The notes beneath the pieces are model-generated. The model did not search any database, was not told the origin of the DNA, and worked only from the letters and a program-made list of their open reading frames with translations. A DNA stretch of 64,000 nt from CBDFKV01 sp965249035 (GTDB taxonomy: Bacteria; Pseudomonadota; Gammaproteobacteria; Arenicellales; Poriferihabitantaceae), in NCBI GenBank assembly GCA_965249035.1, contig CBDFKV010000007.1, forward strand, positions 744,001 to 808,000. Reading direction: 5' to 3'. Each line of letters begins with the position of its first letter. Positions within the stretch are counted from its first letter, which is position 1. Below, piece after piece: positions 1 to 7,475 of the stretch. The position numbers and the translations under genes are program-made.

Positions 1-2
1 GT

Positions 3-551
3 TTGCTACTGACGCTGAGCGGACAAGCTGAAATAGCCAGTCCCACGATGCTCAGCAACACCTGCGCTGGTTGCCACGGCACCAATGGTAATAGTGGCGG
101 CCCTGCCATTCCCAGCATCGCTGGTTTATCACACGACTTCTTCGTTGAAGCGATGCAAGAATACCGCGAAGGTGAGCGTCCTTCGACCATTATGGAACGG
201 ATCGCTAAAGGCTATTCTGACGAAGAAATTGAAGCAATGGCGGGTTATTTTGGTGAACAAACGTTTATCCGAGCCAAGCAAGATAGTGACGCCGCAATGG
301 TTGAAGACGGGGGAAAGCTCCACGAAAAGTATTGCGAAAAATGCCATTCAGAAGGTGGCACCTTGGCTGATGATGATTCAGGCTTTCTGGGTGGTCAATG
401 GACTCCGTACATTCAATATTCATTAGACGATTTCCTTAGCGGCGACCGAGAAATGACCAAAAAAATGAAGAAGAAAGTCGACAAGCTGCTTGAAAAGGAA
501 GACGAAGGCGCTTTCACCAAACTTTTGCAATATTTCGCTAGCCAACAATAA
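3..551 (+). CDS. fccA: Sulfide dehydrogenase (flavocytochrome c) cytochrome subunit, 5' truncated
   Basis: Diheme c-type cytochrome that accepts electrons from the FAD subunit FccB during periplasmic sulfide oxidation to sulfur or polysulfide. Two heme motifs are visible, CAGCH near residue 21 and CEKCH near residue 111, each starting a cytochrome c553-like domain; the protein ends in a lysine/glutamate-rich tail. The first residues look like the end of a signal peptide, and the only start in view is a TTG at base 3, so the true start lies outside the window. The stop is 11 bases before the preferred fccB start, so the two are cotranscribed. The FccAB assignment rests on this pairing; alone it would be only a class I diheme cytochrome. 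Confidence 0.88.
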   Translation: MLLTLSGQAEIASPTMLSNTCAGCHGTNGNSGGPAIPSIAGLSHDFFVEAMQEYREGERPSTIMERIAKGYSDEEIEAMAGYFGEQTFIRAKQDSDAAMVEDGGKLHEKYCEKCHSEGGTLADDDSGFLGGQWTPYIQYSLDDFLSGDREMTKKMKKKVDKLLEKEDEGAFTKLLQYFASQQ

Positions 552-562
552 GGAGTATGACA

Positions 563-1867
563 ATGAAACAAATAAATCGTAGAAAATTCCTTAAGTATGG
601 TGGCGCGAGTATCGCAGCAACTAGTGCGCTGGGCTGCAGCAGCTTTGTTATCGCCGAAGGCGCTAAAAAGGTGGTTGTGGTTGGTGGCGGTATCGGCGGT
701 GCAACCGCAGCGAAATATATTCGCCTGGCCGATGCATCGATTGAAGTCACTTTGATTGAGCCTAATGTCGACTATCACACCTGCTTTATGAGTAATGAAG
801 TATTAAGTGGTGAGCGCGAGCTTGACTCTTTGCGTTTTGGCTATGACGGCCTGAAAGGCCATGGCGTCAATGTGGTCAAAGATACAGCCACCGGAATAGA
901 TGCAGCCGCACAAACGGTCACTACCGCAGGCGGTCAAAGCTTTGCCTATGACCGATGCGTTGTATCCCCGGGTGTTAGCCTGAAATACGACACCATCGAA
1001 GGTTATGATGAAGGCGTAGCGCACGATAAGATTCCGCATGCGTGGAAAGCTGGCCCACAAACAGCGCTACTTAGAAAGCAACTAGAAGACATGGCTGACG
1101 GCGGAACCGTAATCATTGCGGCACCACCTAATCCCTTCCGTTGCCCACCTGGGCCTTACGAACGGGCTTCACAAATCGCCCATTATCTGCAAGCCAATAA
1201 ACCCAAATCAAAGGTTTTGATTCTGGATGCTAAAGATAAGTTTTCAAAACAAGGTTTGTTTACTGCGGGTTGGAAGCGGCACTACGGCTTTGAGACGGAT
1301 AACAGCTTGATCGAGTGGGTTCCAGCAGCGGCTGGCGGCAAGGTTGAGGCTGTTGATGCAGCAGCGATGACCGTCAGCGGTGAAGTGGAAGACTACAAAG
1401 GTGATGTCATCAACATTATCCCTGCCCAACAAGCGGGTCAGATTGCATTTACTGCAGGCCTGACCAATGAAGGTGGATGGTGTCCGATCGAAGGCAGCAC
1501 TTTTGAGTCAACGATTCACAAAAACATCCATGTCATCGGTGACGCAGCGGTTGCCTCGCCACTACCAAAATCTGGTTATGCGGCGAACTCATCCGCTAAA
1601 GTTTGTGCAGCGGCGATCGTAGCCCTGTTAAATGAGCAAGTAACGCCTGTGCCCGCTTACGTTAATACCTGCTACAGCATTATTGCACCAGAAGATGGTA
1701 TTTCTGTAGCGATGGTCTATGCCTATAAAGACGGCAAGATCGTTAAGGTAGAAGGCTCTGGTGGCTTAACGCCGGGTGGCGAGAATCGTAATGAAGCAAT
1801 GCGTAAGCGTGAAGTCGATTACGCTTATTCATGGTTCAATAACATCACGGCCGATACCTTCGGCTAA
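563..1867 (+). CDS. fccB: Sulfide dehydrogenase (flavocytochrome c) flavoprotein subunit
   Basis: FAD subunit of flavocytochrome c, oxidizing sulfide in the periplasm and passing electrons to the diheme subunit encoded just upstream. The N-terminus has a Tat signal (NRRKFLKYGG) and then the dinucleotide-binding GGGIGG motif. A Cys in YHTCFMSN is at the place where the Allochromatium enzyme holds its covalent FAD. Two further Cys, in RCPPGPYE and GWCPIE, fit the redox disulfide of the family. The C-terminal part is the FCSD flavin-binding domain. An ATG at 557 is also possible, but the AGGAG at 551-555 is correctly spaced only for the ATG at 563. Length (434 aa) is normal. Confidence 0.93.
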   Translation: MKQINRRKFLKYGGASIAATSALGCSSFVIAEGAKKVVVVGGGIGGATAAKYIRLADASIEVTLIEPNVDYHTCFMSNEVLSGERELDSLRFGYDGLKGHGVNVVKDTATGIDAAAQTVTTAGGQSFAYDRCVVSPGVSLKYDTIEGYDEGVAHDKIPHAWKAGPQTALLRKQLEDMADGGTVIIAAPPNPFRCPPGPYERASQIAHYLQANKPKSKVLILDAKDKFSKQGLFTAGWKRHYGFETDNSLIEWVPAAAGGKVEAVDAAAMTVSGEVEDYKGDVINIIPAQQAGQIAFTAGLTNEGGWCPIEGSTFESTIHKNIHVIGDAAVASPLPKSGYAANSSAKVCAAAIVALLNEQVTPVPAYVNTCYSIIAPEDGISVAMVYAYKDGKIVKVEGSGGLTPGGENRNEAMRKREVDYAYSWFNNITADTFG

Positions 1868-1908
1868 ACGCAGTTTGTACAGTAATTGCACCTTGTGAAG
1901 TGACATTA

Positions 1909-1941
1909 AGGCGCTACCCGATTTGGGTAGCGCCTTTTTTT
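1909..1941 (+). terminator. Rho-independent terminator after fccAB
   Basis: A perfect 11-bp stem (AGGCGCTACCC pairing with GGGTAGCGCCT) with a 5-nt loop (GATTT) is followed at once by a T run. It lies 42 bases after the fccB stop, so the next cytochrome gene probably has its own promoter in the AT-rich stretch 1950-2030. Confidence 0.93.
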
Positions 1942-2041
1942 ATTTTTTGCATTGGTACTATTCACTTTTACCCCAATTTAATAGCCTATTTTTAGTAAAA
2001 TTGTAGGCAATATAAAATAAAAAAACTAAGCTGAGGTTTTC

Positions 2042-2593
2042 ATGCTAACTAAACGATCATTTCTAATCGGCGCAGTCCTGTTTTTCGCTGGCGTGCTGGC
2101 TACCTTTGGTTTCAATGCTGGTCTCAACTTTACCAATACCACTGAGTTTTGCACTTCTTGCCATTCGATGAAAATCAACCTGGTAGAGTACGAAGAAACC
2201 GTACACTTTAAAAGCGCGTCGGGTGTCAGTCCTTCGTGTTCTGATTGCCACGTGCAAAAAGAATTTTTCCCAAAAATGAAGCGGAAAATAATGGCTTACA
2301 AAGACGTTTTAGGCGAGATACTGGGAACTATCGACACGCCTGAAAAATACGAAGCTATGCGGTGGGAAATGGCAAGCAGAGTGTGGGAAAGAATGAAGAC
2401 CAGTGATTCAGCGACATGCCGAAGCTGCCACGCTTGGGATAACATGGACTTAAGCGAACAAGACCGAAGTGCGCGCAAACGCCATAGCCGAGCAATCGAT
2501 GATGGTGAGACGTGCATCGACTGCCATAAGGGCATTGCCCATGAAGAGCCTGATGAACCGGATGAGGATGAAGAAGAGAAAAATGAAGGCTAA
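2042..2593 (+). CDS. NapC/NirT-family tetraheme cytochrome c
   Basis: Membrane-anchored tetraheme cytochrome of the NapC/NirT family, which normally passes electrons from quinol to periplasmic reductases. A single N-terminal membrane helix (about residues 7-27) is followed by four heme motifs: CTSCH, CSDCH, CRSCH and CIDCH. The C-terminus is a strongly acidic Glu/Asp tail, which the NapC at 4636-5187 lacks. A TGAGG ribosome-binding site lies a few bases before the ATG. It sits between the fcc operon terminator and an ankyrin gene rather than next to a reductase. Its partner is therefore unclear; it could connect the quinone pool to flavocytochrome c or to another periplasmic enzyme (inference). 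Confidence 0.88.
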   Translation: MLTKRSFLIGAVLFFAGVLATFGFNAGLNFTNTTEFCTSCHSMKINLVEYEETVHFKSASGVSPSCSDCHVQKEFFPKMKRKIMAYKDVLGEILGTIDTPEKYEAMRWEMASRVWERMKTSDSATCRSCHAWDNMDLSEQDRSARKRHSRAIDDGETCIDCHKGIAHEEPDEPDEDEEEKNEG

Positions 2594-2626
2594 AAAGCCA
2601 ACCATCAACCCCTCTGATACTGTGTG

Positions 2627-3487
2627 ATGATCACGATGAAACCATCCTATTTTACTTGCTTGACACTTGCGGCTTGCCTAGCACTGGCTGTGTCGTCACC
2701 ATCCGCCCACGCCACTGAAGATGATCTCGGTAAAGAATACCGTCTATCTGCCTTGATCGGTGATAACGAAACCATCATTCAGCTACTCGATACAGATGAG
2801 GTTCTCGTCGACGACGCCAATGCGTTTGGACGCACAGCACTCATGAATGCGGTAGAAGGCGATCATTTTGATACCGTTACCTTATTGCTGAACCGTGGAG
2901 CAGAAGTCAATCATCACACCGTTGCGGGTTGTACCGCTCTGACTTTTGCGGCTGAAAATGGACACTCTGGCGTCACCGCCATGCTACTCGAAAGGGGCGC
3001 AGGAATTGAAGCGCGCACGCGCTCTGGTTGGAATGCACTAATAATTGCTTCGCAATATGGTTACGCCGACGTGGTGGAACAACTGATGTTCAAGGGCGCC
3101 AATCCAGACGTCATTGATGCCAAGAATCAGTCTGCTTTGATGATGGCGGCAATCGCCAATCACCCCGACATAATTACTATTCTGGCATCATATAACGCTC
3201 GACTGAATGCCCGCGACAAAGATGGTATGACCGCGCTCTTGCACGCGGTTAGCAAGGGTCATCAAGAAGCAGTCGAAGCACTGCTTGCCGCAGACGCTGA
3301 TTTAAACCTTCGTGACGAGGACGGTGTTTCACCCTTGCTTGAGGCGGTTGATCTTGGTTCAGTCGATATTGTCCGCACACTGCTGGATGCTGGCGCTGAT
3401 TCTGAGCAACTGAATGCTGAGGGTCAGTCTATTAAGCAACTGGCGCTTGACTCAGGTAATGCCGAACTTAGTGCCTTATTCGATTAA
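2627..3487 (+). CDS. Exported ankyrin-repeat protein
   Basis: Signal peptide (hydrophobic LAACLALAVSS stretch ending near AHA) followed by about seven ankyrin repeats filling the rest of the protein; repeats of the kind GRTALMNAV, GCTALTFAA, GWNALIIAS, GMTALLHAV and GVSPLLEAV recur every 33 residues. It would be a periplasmic protein-protein interaction scaffold with no catalytic motif. It begins about 30 bases after the tetraheme cytochrome stop, so it is probably cotranscribed with it and may assist cytochrome or flavocytochrome function (inference). The start is ambiguous: GTG 2624, ATG 2627 and ATG 2636 are in frame and none has a strong ribosome-binding site. Confidence 0.85.
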   Translation: MITMKPSYFTCLTLAACLALAVSSPSAHATEDDLGKEYRLSALIGDNETIIQLLDTDEVLVDDANAFGRTALMNAVEGDHFDTVTLLLNRGAEVNHHTVAGCTALTFAAENGHSGVTAMLLERGAGIEARTRSGWNALIIASQYGYADVVEQLMFKGANPDVIDAKNQSALMMAAIANHPDIITILASYNARLNARDKDGMTALLHAVSKGHQEAVEALLAADADLNLRDEDGVSPLLEAVDLGSVDIVRTLLDAGADSEQLNAEGQSIKQLALDSGNAELSALFD

Positions 3488-3492
3488 TAATA

Positions 3493-3510
3493 CTGCTTGA
3501 AACCAAGCAG
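3493..3510. terminator. Weak hairpin between convergent genes
   Basis: CTGCTTG and CAAGCAG form a 7-bp stem with a 4-base loop (AAAC) directly after the ankyrin gene stop. No T run follows on either strand, so it may be only an RNA 3'-end stabilizer. Confidence 0.3.
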
Positions 3511-3637
3511 ATTGCAGCCGTCTTCAAACAACGTCTAGTGCTAAGCAGCGACGAGCGACGAAGGTGTTCTTCCAACAAAACGCCTAGGGAAATAAGTGAG
3601 GGTGAAGGCCTATATTTTTATACAAAAACACCCCGCT

Positions 3638-4453
3638 TTAATCTTCTGTATTTCCAGCCTTTTCATAACTTTCCTGCTCTTTACTTTCTTGTGCATGAAC
3701 CTTTTGAACACTGGATCGTAACTGATCCGCATCATCCCGAGAGTAGGCATAGAAATCGGGGTTTTGCCAATCTTCAGCCGCAATTTTAGCCGCAGGCGGC
3801 TGCAAAAAAGAGGCATACGCCAACACGTCATACATCGTATTTGCACGGAAAGTCTGTATCTGTTCAACCATTTCATCATCAGCATTTTTTCGCCGACCAA
3901 TTCGAATCCAATTAAACTGGCGAACTAAATATCGATAATGCTGCGATGCTATTTGCGGGATGTGTTCTTCGTTATTACCTTCGCCATTTTCACCGTGGCA
4001 ATCGGCGCAATTATCTAAATACAGCTGCAATCCGCGTTCAGCTCTTGCTCGCGAACCCCGGCCATTATCCACTGTCATCGGTAATTCGCTGACGTAAGCG
4101 GCCACATCAGCAATATCTTGCGCGTCTTTAAGAATCCGTTCAGTAGTGAACGGATACATCATCGGGTTGCCGCGATTGCCAGCGCGAATATCCGCTAGTT
4201 GCTTGATAATGACGTTGGGTAGCTGGCCAGCAATCTGAGGATAAATGCCGCTTTTGCGGCCCCATCCTTCGGGATCATGACACACGGCGCAGGATTGATA
4301 CAGCTCTCGACCATTGTCAAGATTGGGATTCAATGATAGAGCGCGCTCATACTCATCAAGCGCCTCATCTGCCGAAAATCCAGCCTGCGCAAACTGTGGC
4401 ACAAGCAATACAGATACGGCAGCTAGTGCAAATAATGTTAGTTTATTCATCAT
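3638..4453 (-). CDS. Periplasmic diheme cytochrome c, last gene of the nap cluster
   Basis: Signal peptide followed by two class I cytochrome domains with CAVCH and CADCH heme motifs, resembling cytochrome c4/c553 diheme electron carriers. The C-terminal 50 residues are charged and probably extended. It is encoded downstream of napC on the same strand with a gap of about 180 bases, so it may be an added electron carrier for nitrate reduction or for nitrite reduction by NirS. The start is chosen at one of two adjacent ATGs (4453 or 4450) because GGAGG lies directly upstream; an in-frame extension to 4486 has no ribosome-binding site. The exact partner cannot be told from sequence. Confidence 0.85.
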   Translation of the reverse strand: MMNKLTLFALAAVSVLLVPQFAQAGFSADEALDEYERALSLNPNLDNGRELYQSCAVCHDPEGWGRKSGIYPQIAGQLPNVIIKQLADIRAGNRGNPMMYPFTTERILKDAQDIADVAAYVSELPMTVDNGRGSRARAERGLQLYLDNCADCHGENGEGNNEEHIPQIASQHYRYLVRQFNWIRIGRRKNADDEMVEQIQTFRANTMYDVLAYASFLQPPAAKIAAEDWQNPDFYAYSRDDADQLRSSVQKVHAQESKEQESYEKAGNTED

Positions 4454-4635
4454 AATCCTCCATCGACTATTATTGTTAACTACCACTCATAAATAGCACG
4501 TTTAGCCCGCACTGAGAAGCGCTTTTTTCTTATAAGCTAATAACCCATGAAAACCACACGTTTAACTACTGGCAGACCACTTGGCTTAATATTTCAATTG
4601 CAAAGGAATAATAAAGAGCTAACCACTATCGTGGG

Positions 4636-5187
4636 CTAAAGACCTGCGGCTTCAGCAGCCTCTTGCCAGTCTGCGGGCAAATTATGAGCAACCCCTTTAT
4701 GGCAATCGATACAGGTTTGGCCTTCCGTCAAGCCTTCGTCATGGGCCTCCATGGCGCGTCGACCTTGTGAAACATAATCCATCGAATCATAGTTATGACA
4801 ATTTCGACACTCACGAGAGTCGGTATTTTTCATTCGTTTCCATTCGTTTAAAGCCAGATCCAAGCGCTTCTTCTCAAATTTCTCCGGCGTATCAATCGTA
4901 CCCAAGGCTTTGTGATACAACTCATTTGACGCTTGGATCTTGCGCTTGATTTTGTAAATCCATTCTTTGGGGACATGGCAGTCAGGACAAGTAGCGCGTA
5001 CACCTGTACGATTCTGATAATGGACGGTCCTGGTATATTCCGCGTAAACATTGTCCCTCATTTCATGACAGGAAATACAAAACTTCTCTGTATTGGTTAG
5101 CTCCAAAGACCAGTTAAACGCACCCCAAGCCAATACCCCGATAACAATACCCATCAATAACAATGAGTTTCTTGATTTTTTATACAT
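4636..5187 (-). CDS. napC: NapC, tetraheme quinol dehydrogenase
   Basis: Inner-membrane tetraheme cytochrome that oxidizes quinol and reduces NapB of the periplasmic nitrate reductase. One N-terminal membrane helix, then CISCH, CPDCH, CRNCH and CIDCH motifs, with the family signature HYQNRTGVRATCPDCHVP around heme 2. Length (about 183 aa) is typical. It follows napB by about 70 bases. The ATG at 5187 is preferred; an upstream GTG at 5205 is in frame, but its GTGAGG is more useful as a distant ribosome-binding site for the ATG. Assignment as NapC rather than NirT rests on the operon position. Confidence 0.92.
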   Translation of the reverse strand: MYKKSRNSLLLMGIVIGVLAWGAFNWSLELTNTEKFCISCHEMRDNVYAEYTRTVHYQNRTGVRATCPDCHVPKEWIYKIKRKIQASNELYHKALGTIDTPEKFEKKRLDLALNEWKRMKNTDSRECRNCHNYDSMDYVSQGRRAMEAHDEGLTEGQTCIDCHKGVAHNLPADWQEAAEAAGL

Positions 5188-5259
5188 ATGATTTTTATGC
5201 CTCACTAGCTGTGACCAGCTATTGTTAGCTGGTACAAATGGTCAAGATGATAATGCGAA

Positions 5260-5682
5260 TTATTCGGTACCAAAGTTGTTATTTACCAGTGGCTGCGCAT
5301 CTGATTGCGGCGCGTGACACTGATTGCAGAAATAGCGACGCGAAGACACCTCTTCCAACACATCACCCTCACGATCTTTAAAATGGCTTTCACCGATCAA
5401 GGTCGCCTTTTTCTTCTTGTAGTTATCCAAGTCGTGGCAAGACAAGCACTCGTTGTTTTGAAGGTTAACCTGATACTTATCGACCTGATGCGGCACCATC
5501 GGTGGCTGTTGGCGAAAGCTTCTGTCAATCAAAGGCCCATCTTTCTGCCAAGTCACTTTGGCAACCTCATTGGAGTCCTCTTCTAAGCCCTTATCACCTC
5601 GTAAAGAAGTTACTCCTGCTGAAATTGACGAGCTACCAAGTAACAATGCGAAAGTAAGCGTATATAGTGTTTTAGTTCTCAC
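5260..5682 (-). CDS. napB: NapB, diheme subunit of periplasmic nitrate reductase
   Basis: Small diheme cytochrome that takes electrons from NapC and passes them to the Mo enzyme NapA in the periplasm. Signal peptide (about 22 residues), then the family sequence RSFRQQPPMVPH and heme motifs CLSCH (residues 79-83) and CNQCH (119-123). Length (140 aa) is typical. The start overlaps the napH stop by 4 bases, indicating translational coupling. Confidence 0.95.
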   Translation of the reverse strand: MRTKTLYTLTFALLLGSSSISAGVTSLRGDKGLEEDSNEVAKVTWQKDGPLIDRSFRQQPPMVPHQVDKYQVNLQNNECLSCHDLDNYKKKKATLIGESHFKDREGDVLEEVSSRRYFCNQCHAPQSDAQPLVNNNFGTE

Positions 5683-6584
5683 GACGTAGTCTCCTGTTTA
5701 GTGGAAGATAATTTAGGTATAAACACGGGTAACCGTGCAGAATATTCAAATACGTTTTCAGCACAGACATCAATACAACGGCCACAATTAGTGCACAAAG
5801 AATTAGAAATAATAGTGCTGTCAGTTGGGTTTTCTGGCTTAAGTGCTGGTTTTATGACCTGCGATTCGGGGCAAACCAAAAAACACTCTAGACAATCATC
5901 GCAGCGATCACGGTAGGGTGCTGCAACTCGCACCACGCTAAGTTTGCCCACCACGCTATAAAATGCACCCACCGGGCAAACATGCCCACACCAGCCATGC
6001 TTGGCGATAAAAAGGTCAAACAAAAATAGCGCAAGGACCATCAGCGCAGCGCTCATACTGAAACCAAAAATAATGCTGCGGTGCAAGGCACTGACCGGAT
6101 TGACCAGTTCCCACAGCAGGCTACCGCTGATAGCAGCAATCAGGAAAGAACCCGCTAATATCCAGTAACGAAGCTTGATCGACAAACCCGACGCGCCGAC
6201 CTTGATTCCCAGTTGGTATCGCAGCCAACTGGCAGCATCAGTAATCATATTAACCGGGCACACCCAAGAACAATAAACTCGCCCACCAACCAACCAGTAA
6301 AAAACCAACACGAGCAACGCTCCGATCAGTGCGGTTTGTGCAATCGCCGCGCCGGCTGCGATGGTTTGCAAAAACACATAGGGGTCAGTGAGCGGCAAAA
6401 CATCAACAGTCAGACTGGAAGCAAGATTACCCCTGACGATCCAAACCCCAAACCATGGCCCTAGTAAAAACAAGCCTAAAATGGATAGTTGGCTGATACG
6501 ACGCAGTATCAGAAACTGATGTGCCTGATACCAGCCCTTGGTAGCGCTCGCTTCCTCACCGATGCGTATGTCATTGACCGCCAT
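5679..6584 (-). CDS. napH: NapH, membrane ferredoxin-type quinol oxidase subunit
   Basis: Polytopic membrane iron-sulfur protein that, with NapG, offers a route from quinol (mainly ubiquinol) to NapC. About four membrane helices; the conserved CSWVCP and CGHVCP motifs follow helices on the cytoplasmic side; two [4Fe-4S] ferredoxin motifs lie at the C-terminus (CDDCLECFLVCP and CTNCGRCIDVC). Overlaps napG by one base and napB by four. Length (301 aa) is normal. Confidence 0.95.
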   Translation of the reverse strand: MAVNDIRIGEEASATKGWYQAHQFLILRRISQLSILGLFLLGPWFGVWIVRGNLASSLTVDVLPLTDPYVFLQTIAAGAAIAQTALIGALLVLVFYWLVGGRVYCSWVCPVNMITDAASWLRYQLGIKVGASGLSIKLRYWILAGSFLIAAISGSLLWELVNPVSALHRSIIFGFSMSAALMVLALFLFDLFIAKHGWCGHVCPVGAFYSVVGKLSVVRVAAPYRDRCDDCLECFLVCPESQVIKPALKPENPTDSTIISNSLCTNCGRCIDVCAENVFEYSARLPVFIPKLSSTKQETTS

Positions 6585-7444
6585 CAGAGCGCACCCTTCT
6601 TATTCAAGGTATCCAAAGGGTTGGCATTGAATAGCTTTCGCTCAGGCAAACCCTGCTCGCCCTCGATTAATCCACGGCCACCGTGCTCGTATTCAACGCC
6701 TTCGGGTAAATTATATTGATGCTCCAAATCAGGCGTTACCAAAGACTCGCCCAAATCAGCCTTCTCGCGCCAACCAACCCGATAGTGACTTTGCATCTTG
6801 CCCTGAGCCAAATGGTTCGGTAACACCTTAATCGCTGCCGCTTCTAAAATGCAGGCTGCCTCGCACTTGCCACAGCCGGTGCAGGCGTCGGAGTGGACAA
6901 TCGGTACGAACATCGCGTGCTTGGTGCTGCGCTGATTGTGTAATTGGTCCAGCGTGATCGCTTCGCCCCTAACCGGACACACATTAAAGCAAACCTCACA
7001 ACGCAATCCCAAAAATGCAATACAGGATTCTTTGTCGACCACATTAGCCAAACCCATGCGGGCGTCATCAATGTTAGTCAAGGCAGGGTCTAAGGCATCG
7101 GTAGGACAGGCAACGACACAAGGAATGTCATCACACATTTCACAGGGGCGCTCGCGCGCAATGAAATAAGGCGTTCCCGTAGGCAAATCGTCATCCAAGG
7201 TCGCCAAGCTTAGCGTTGGATAGGGACAGTCTCGGACACACAAACCACAGCGAATGCACGCACCCGTAAAATCTTCCTCAGCCACGGCGCCAGGCGGGCG
7301 AATCGCTGTCGCAGGGATGGAGTTGGCTTGGCGAGCATAGCTCACCAAGCCTAAACCAACCAGTGCAGCAATGCTGCCAGTCCGAGCAGAATCGTGCAAA
7401 AACTTGCGCCGATCCTGATCGAACTTTCTGCCTGCTTTGCCCAT
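6584..7444 (-). CDS. napG: NapG, periplasmic ferredoxin-type subunit
   Basis: Exported iron-sulfur protein working with NapH in electron delivery to the Nap system. A Tat-like N-terminus (DRRKFLHDSARTGSIAALVG) precedes four [4Fe-4S] cysteine clusters, among them CIRCGLCVRDCP, CEMCDDIPCVVACP, CEVCFNVCP and CTGCGKCEAAC. Placed between napA and napH with close spacing. Length 286 aa is slightly longer than in E. coli, with a C-terminal extension rich in Glu/Gly. Confidence 0.95.
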   Translation of the reverse strand: MGKAGRKFDQDRRKFLHDSARTGSIAALVGLGLVSYARQANSIPATAIRPPGAVAEEDFTGACIRCGLCVRDCPYPTLSLATLDDDLPTGTPYFIARERPCEMCDDIPCVVACPTDALDPALTNIDDARMGLANVVDKESCIAFLGLRCEVCFNVCPVRGEAITLDQLHNQRSTKHAMFVPIVHSDACTGCGKCEAACILEAAAIKVLPNHLAQGKMQSHYRVGWREKADLGESLVTPDLEHQYNLPEGVEYEHGGRGLIEGEQGLPERKLFNANPLDTLNKKGAL

Positions 7445-7475
7445 AACTCGACTCTCTGAACTAATTCATCAAGAC

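Noticed and set aside
3538..3789. Plus-strand open frame of 83 codons opposite the diheme cytochrome
   Set aside because: It is antisense to the C-terminal part of a clear c-type cytochrome, has no ribosome-binding site and shows no protein-like features.
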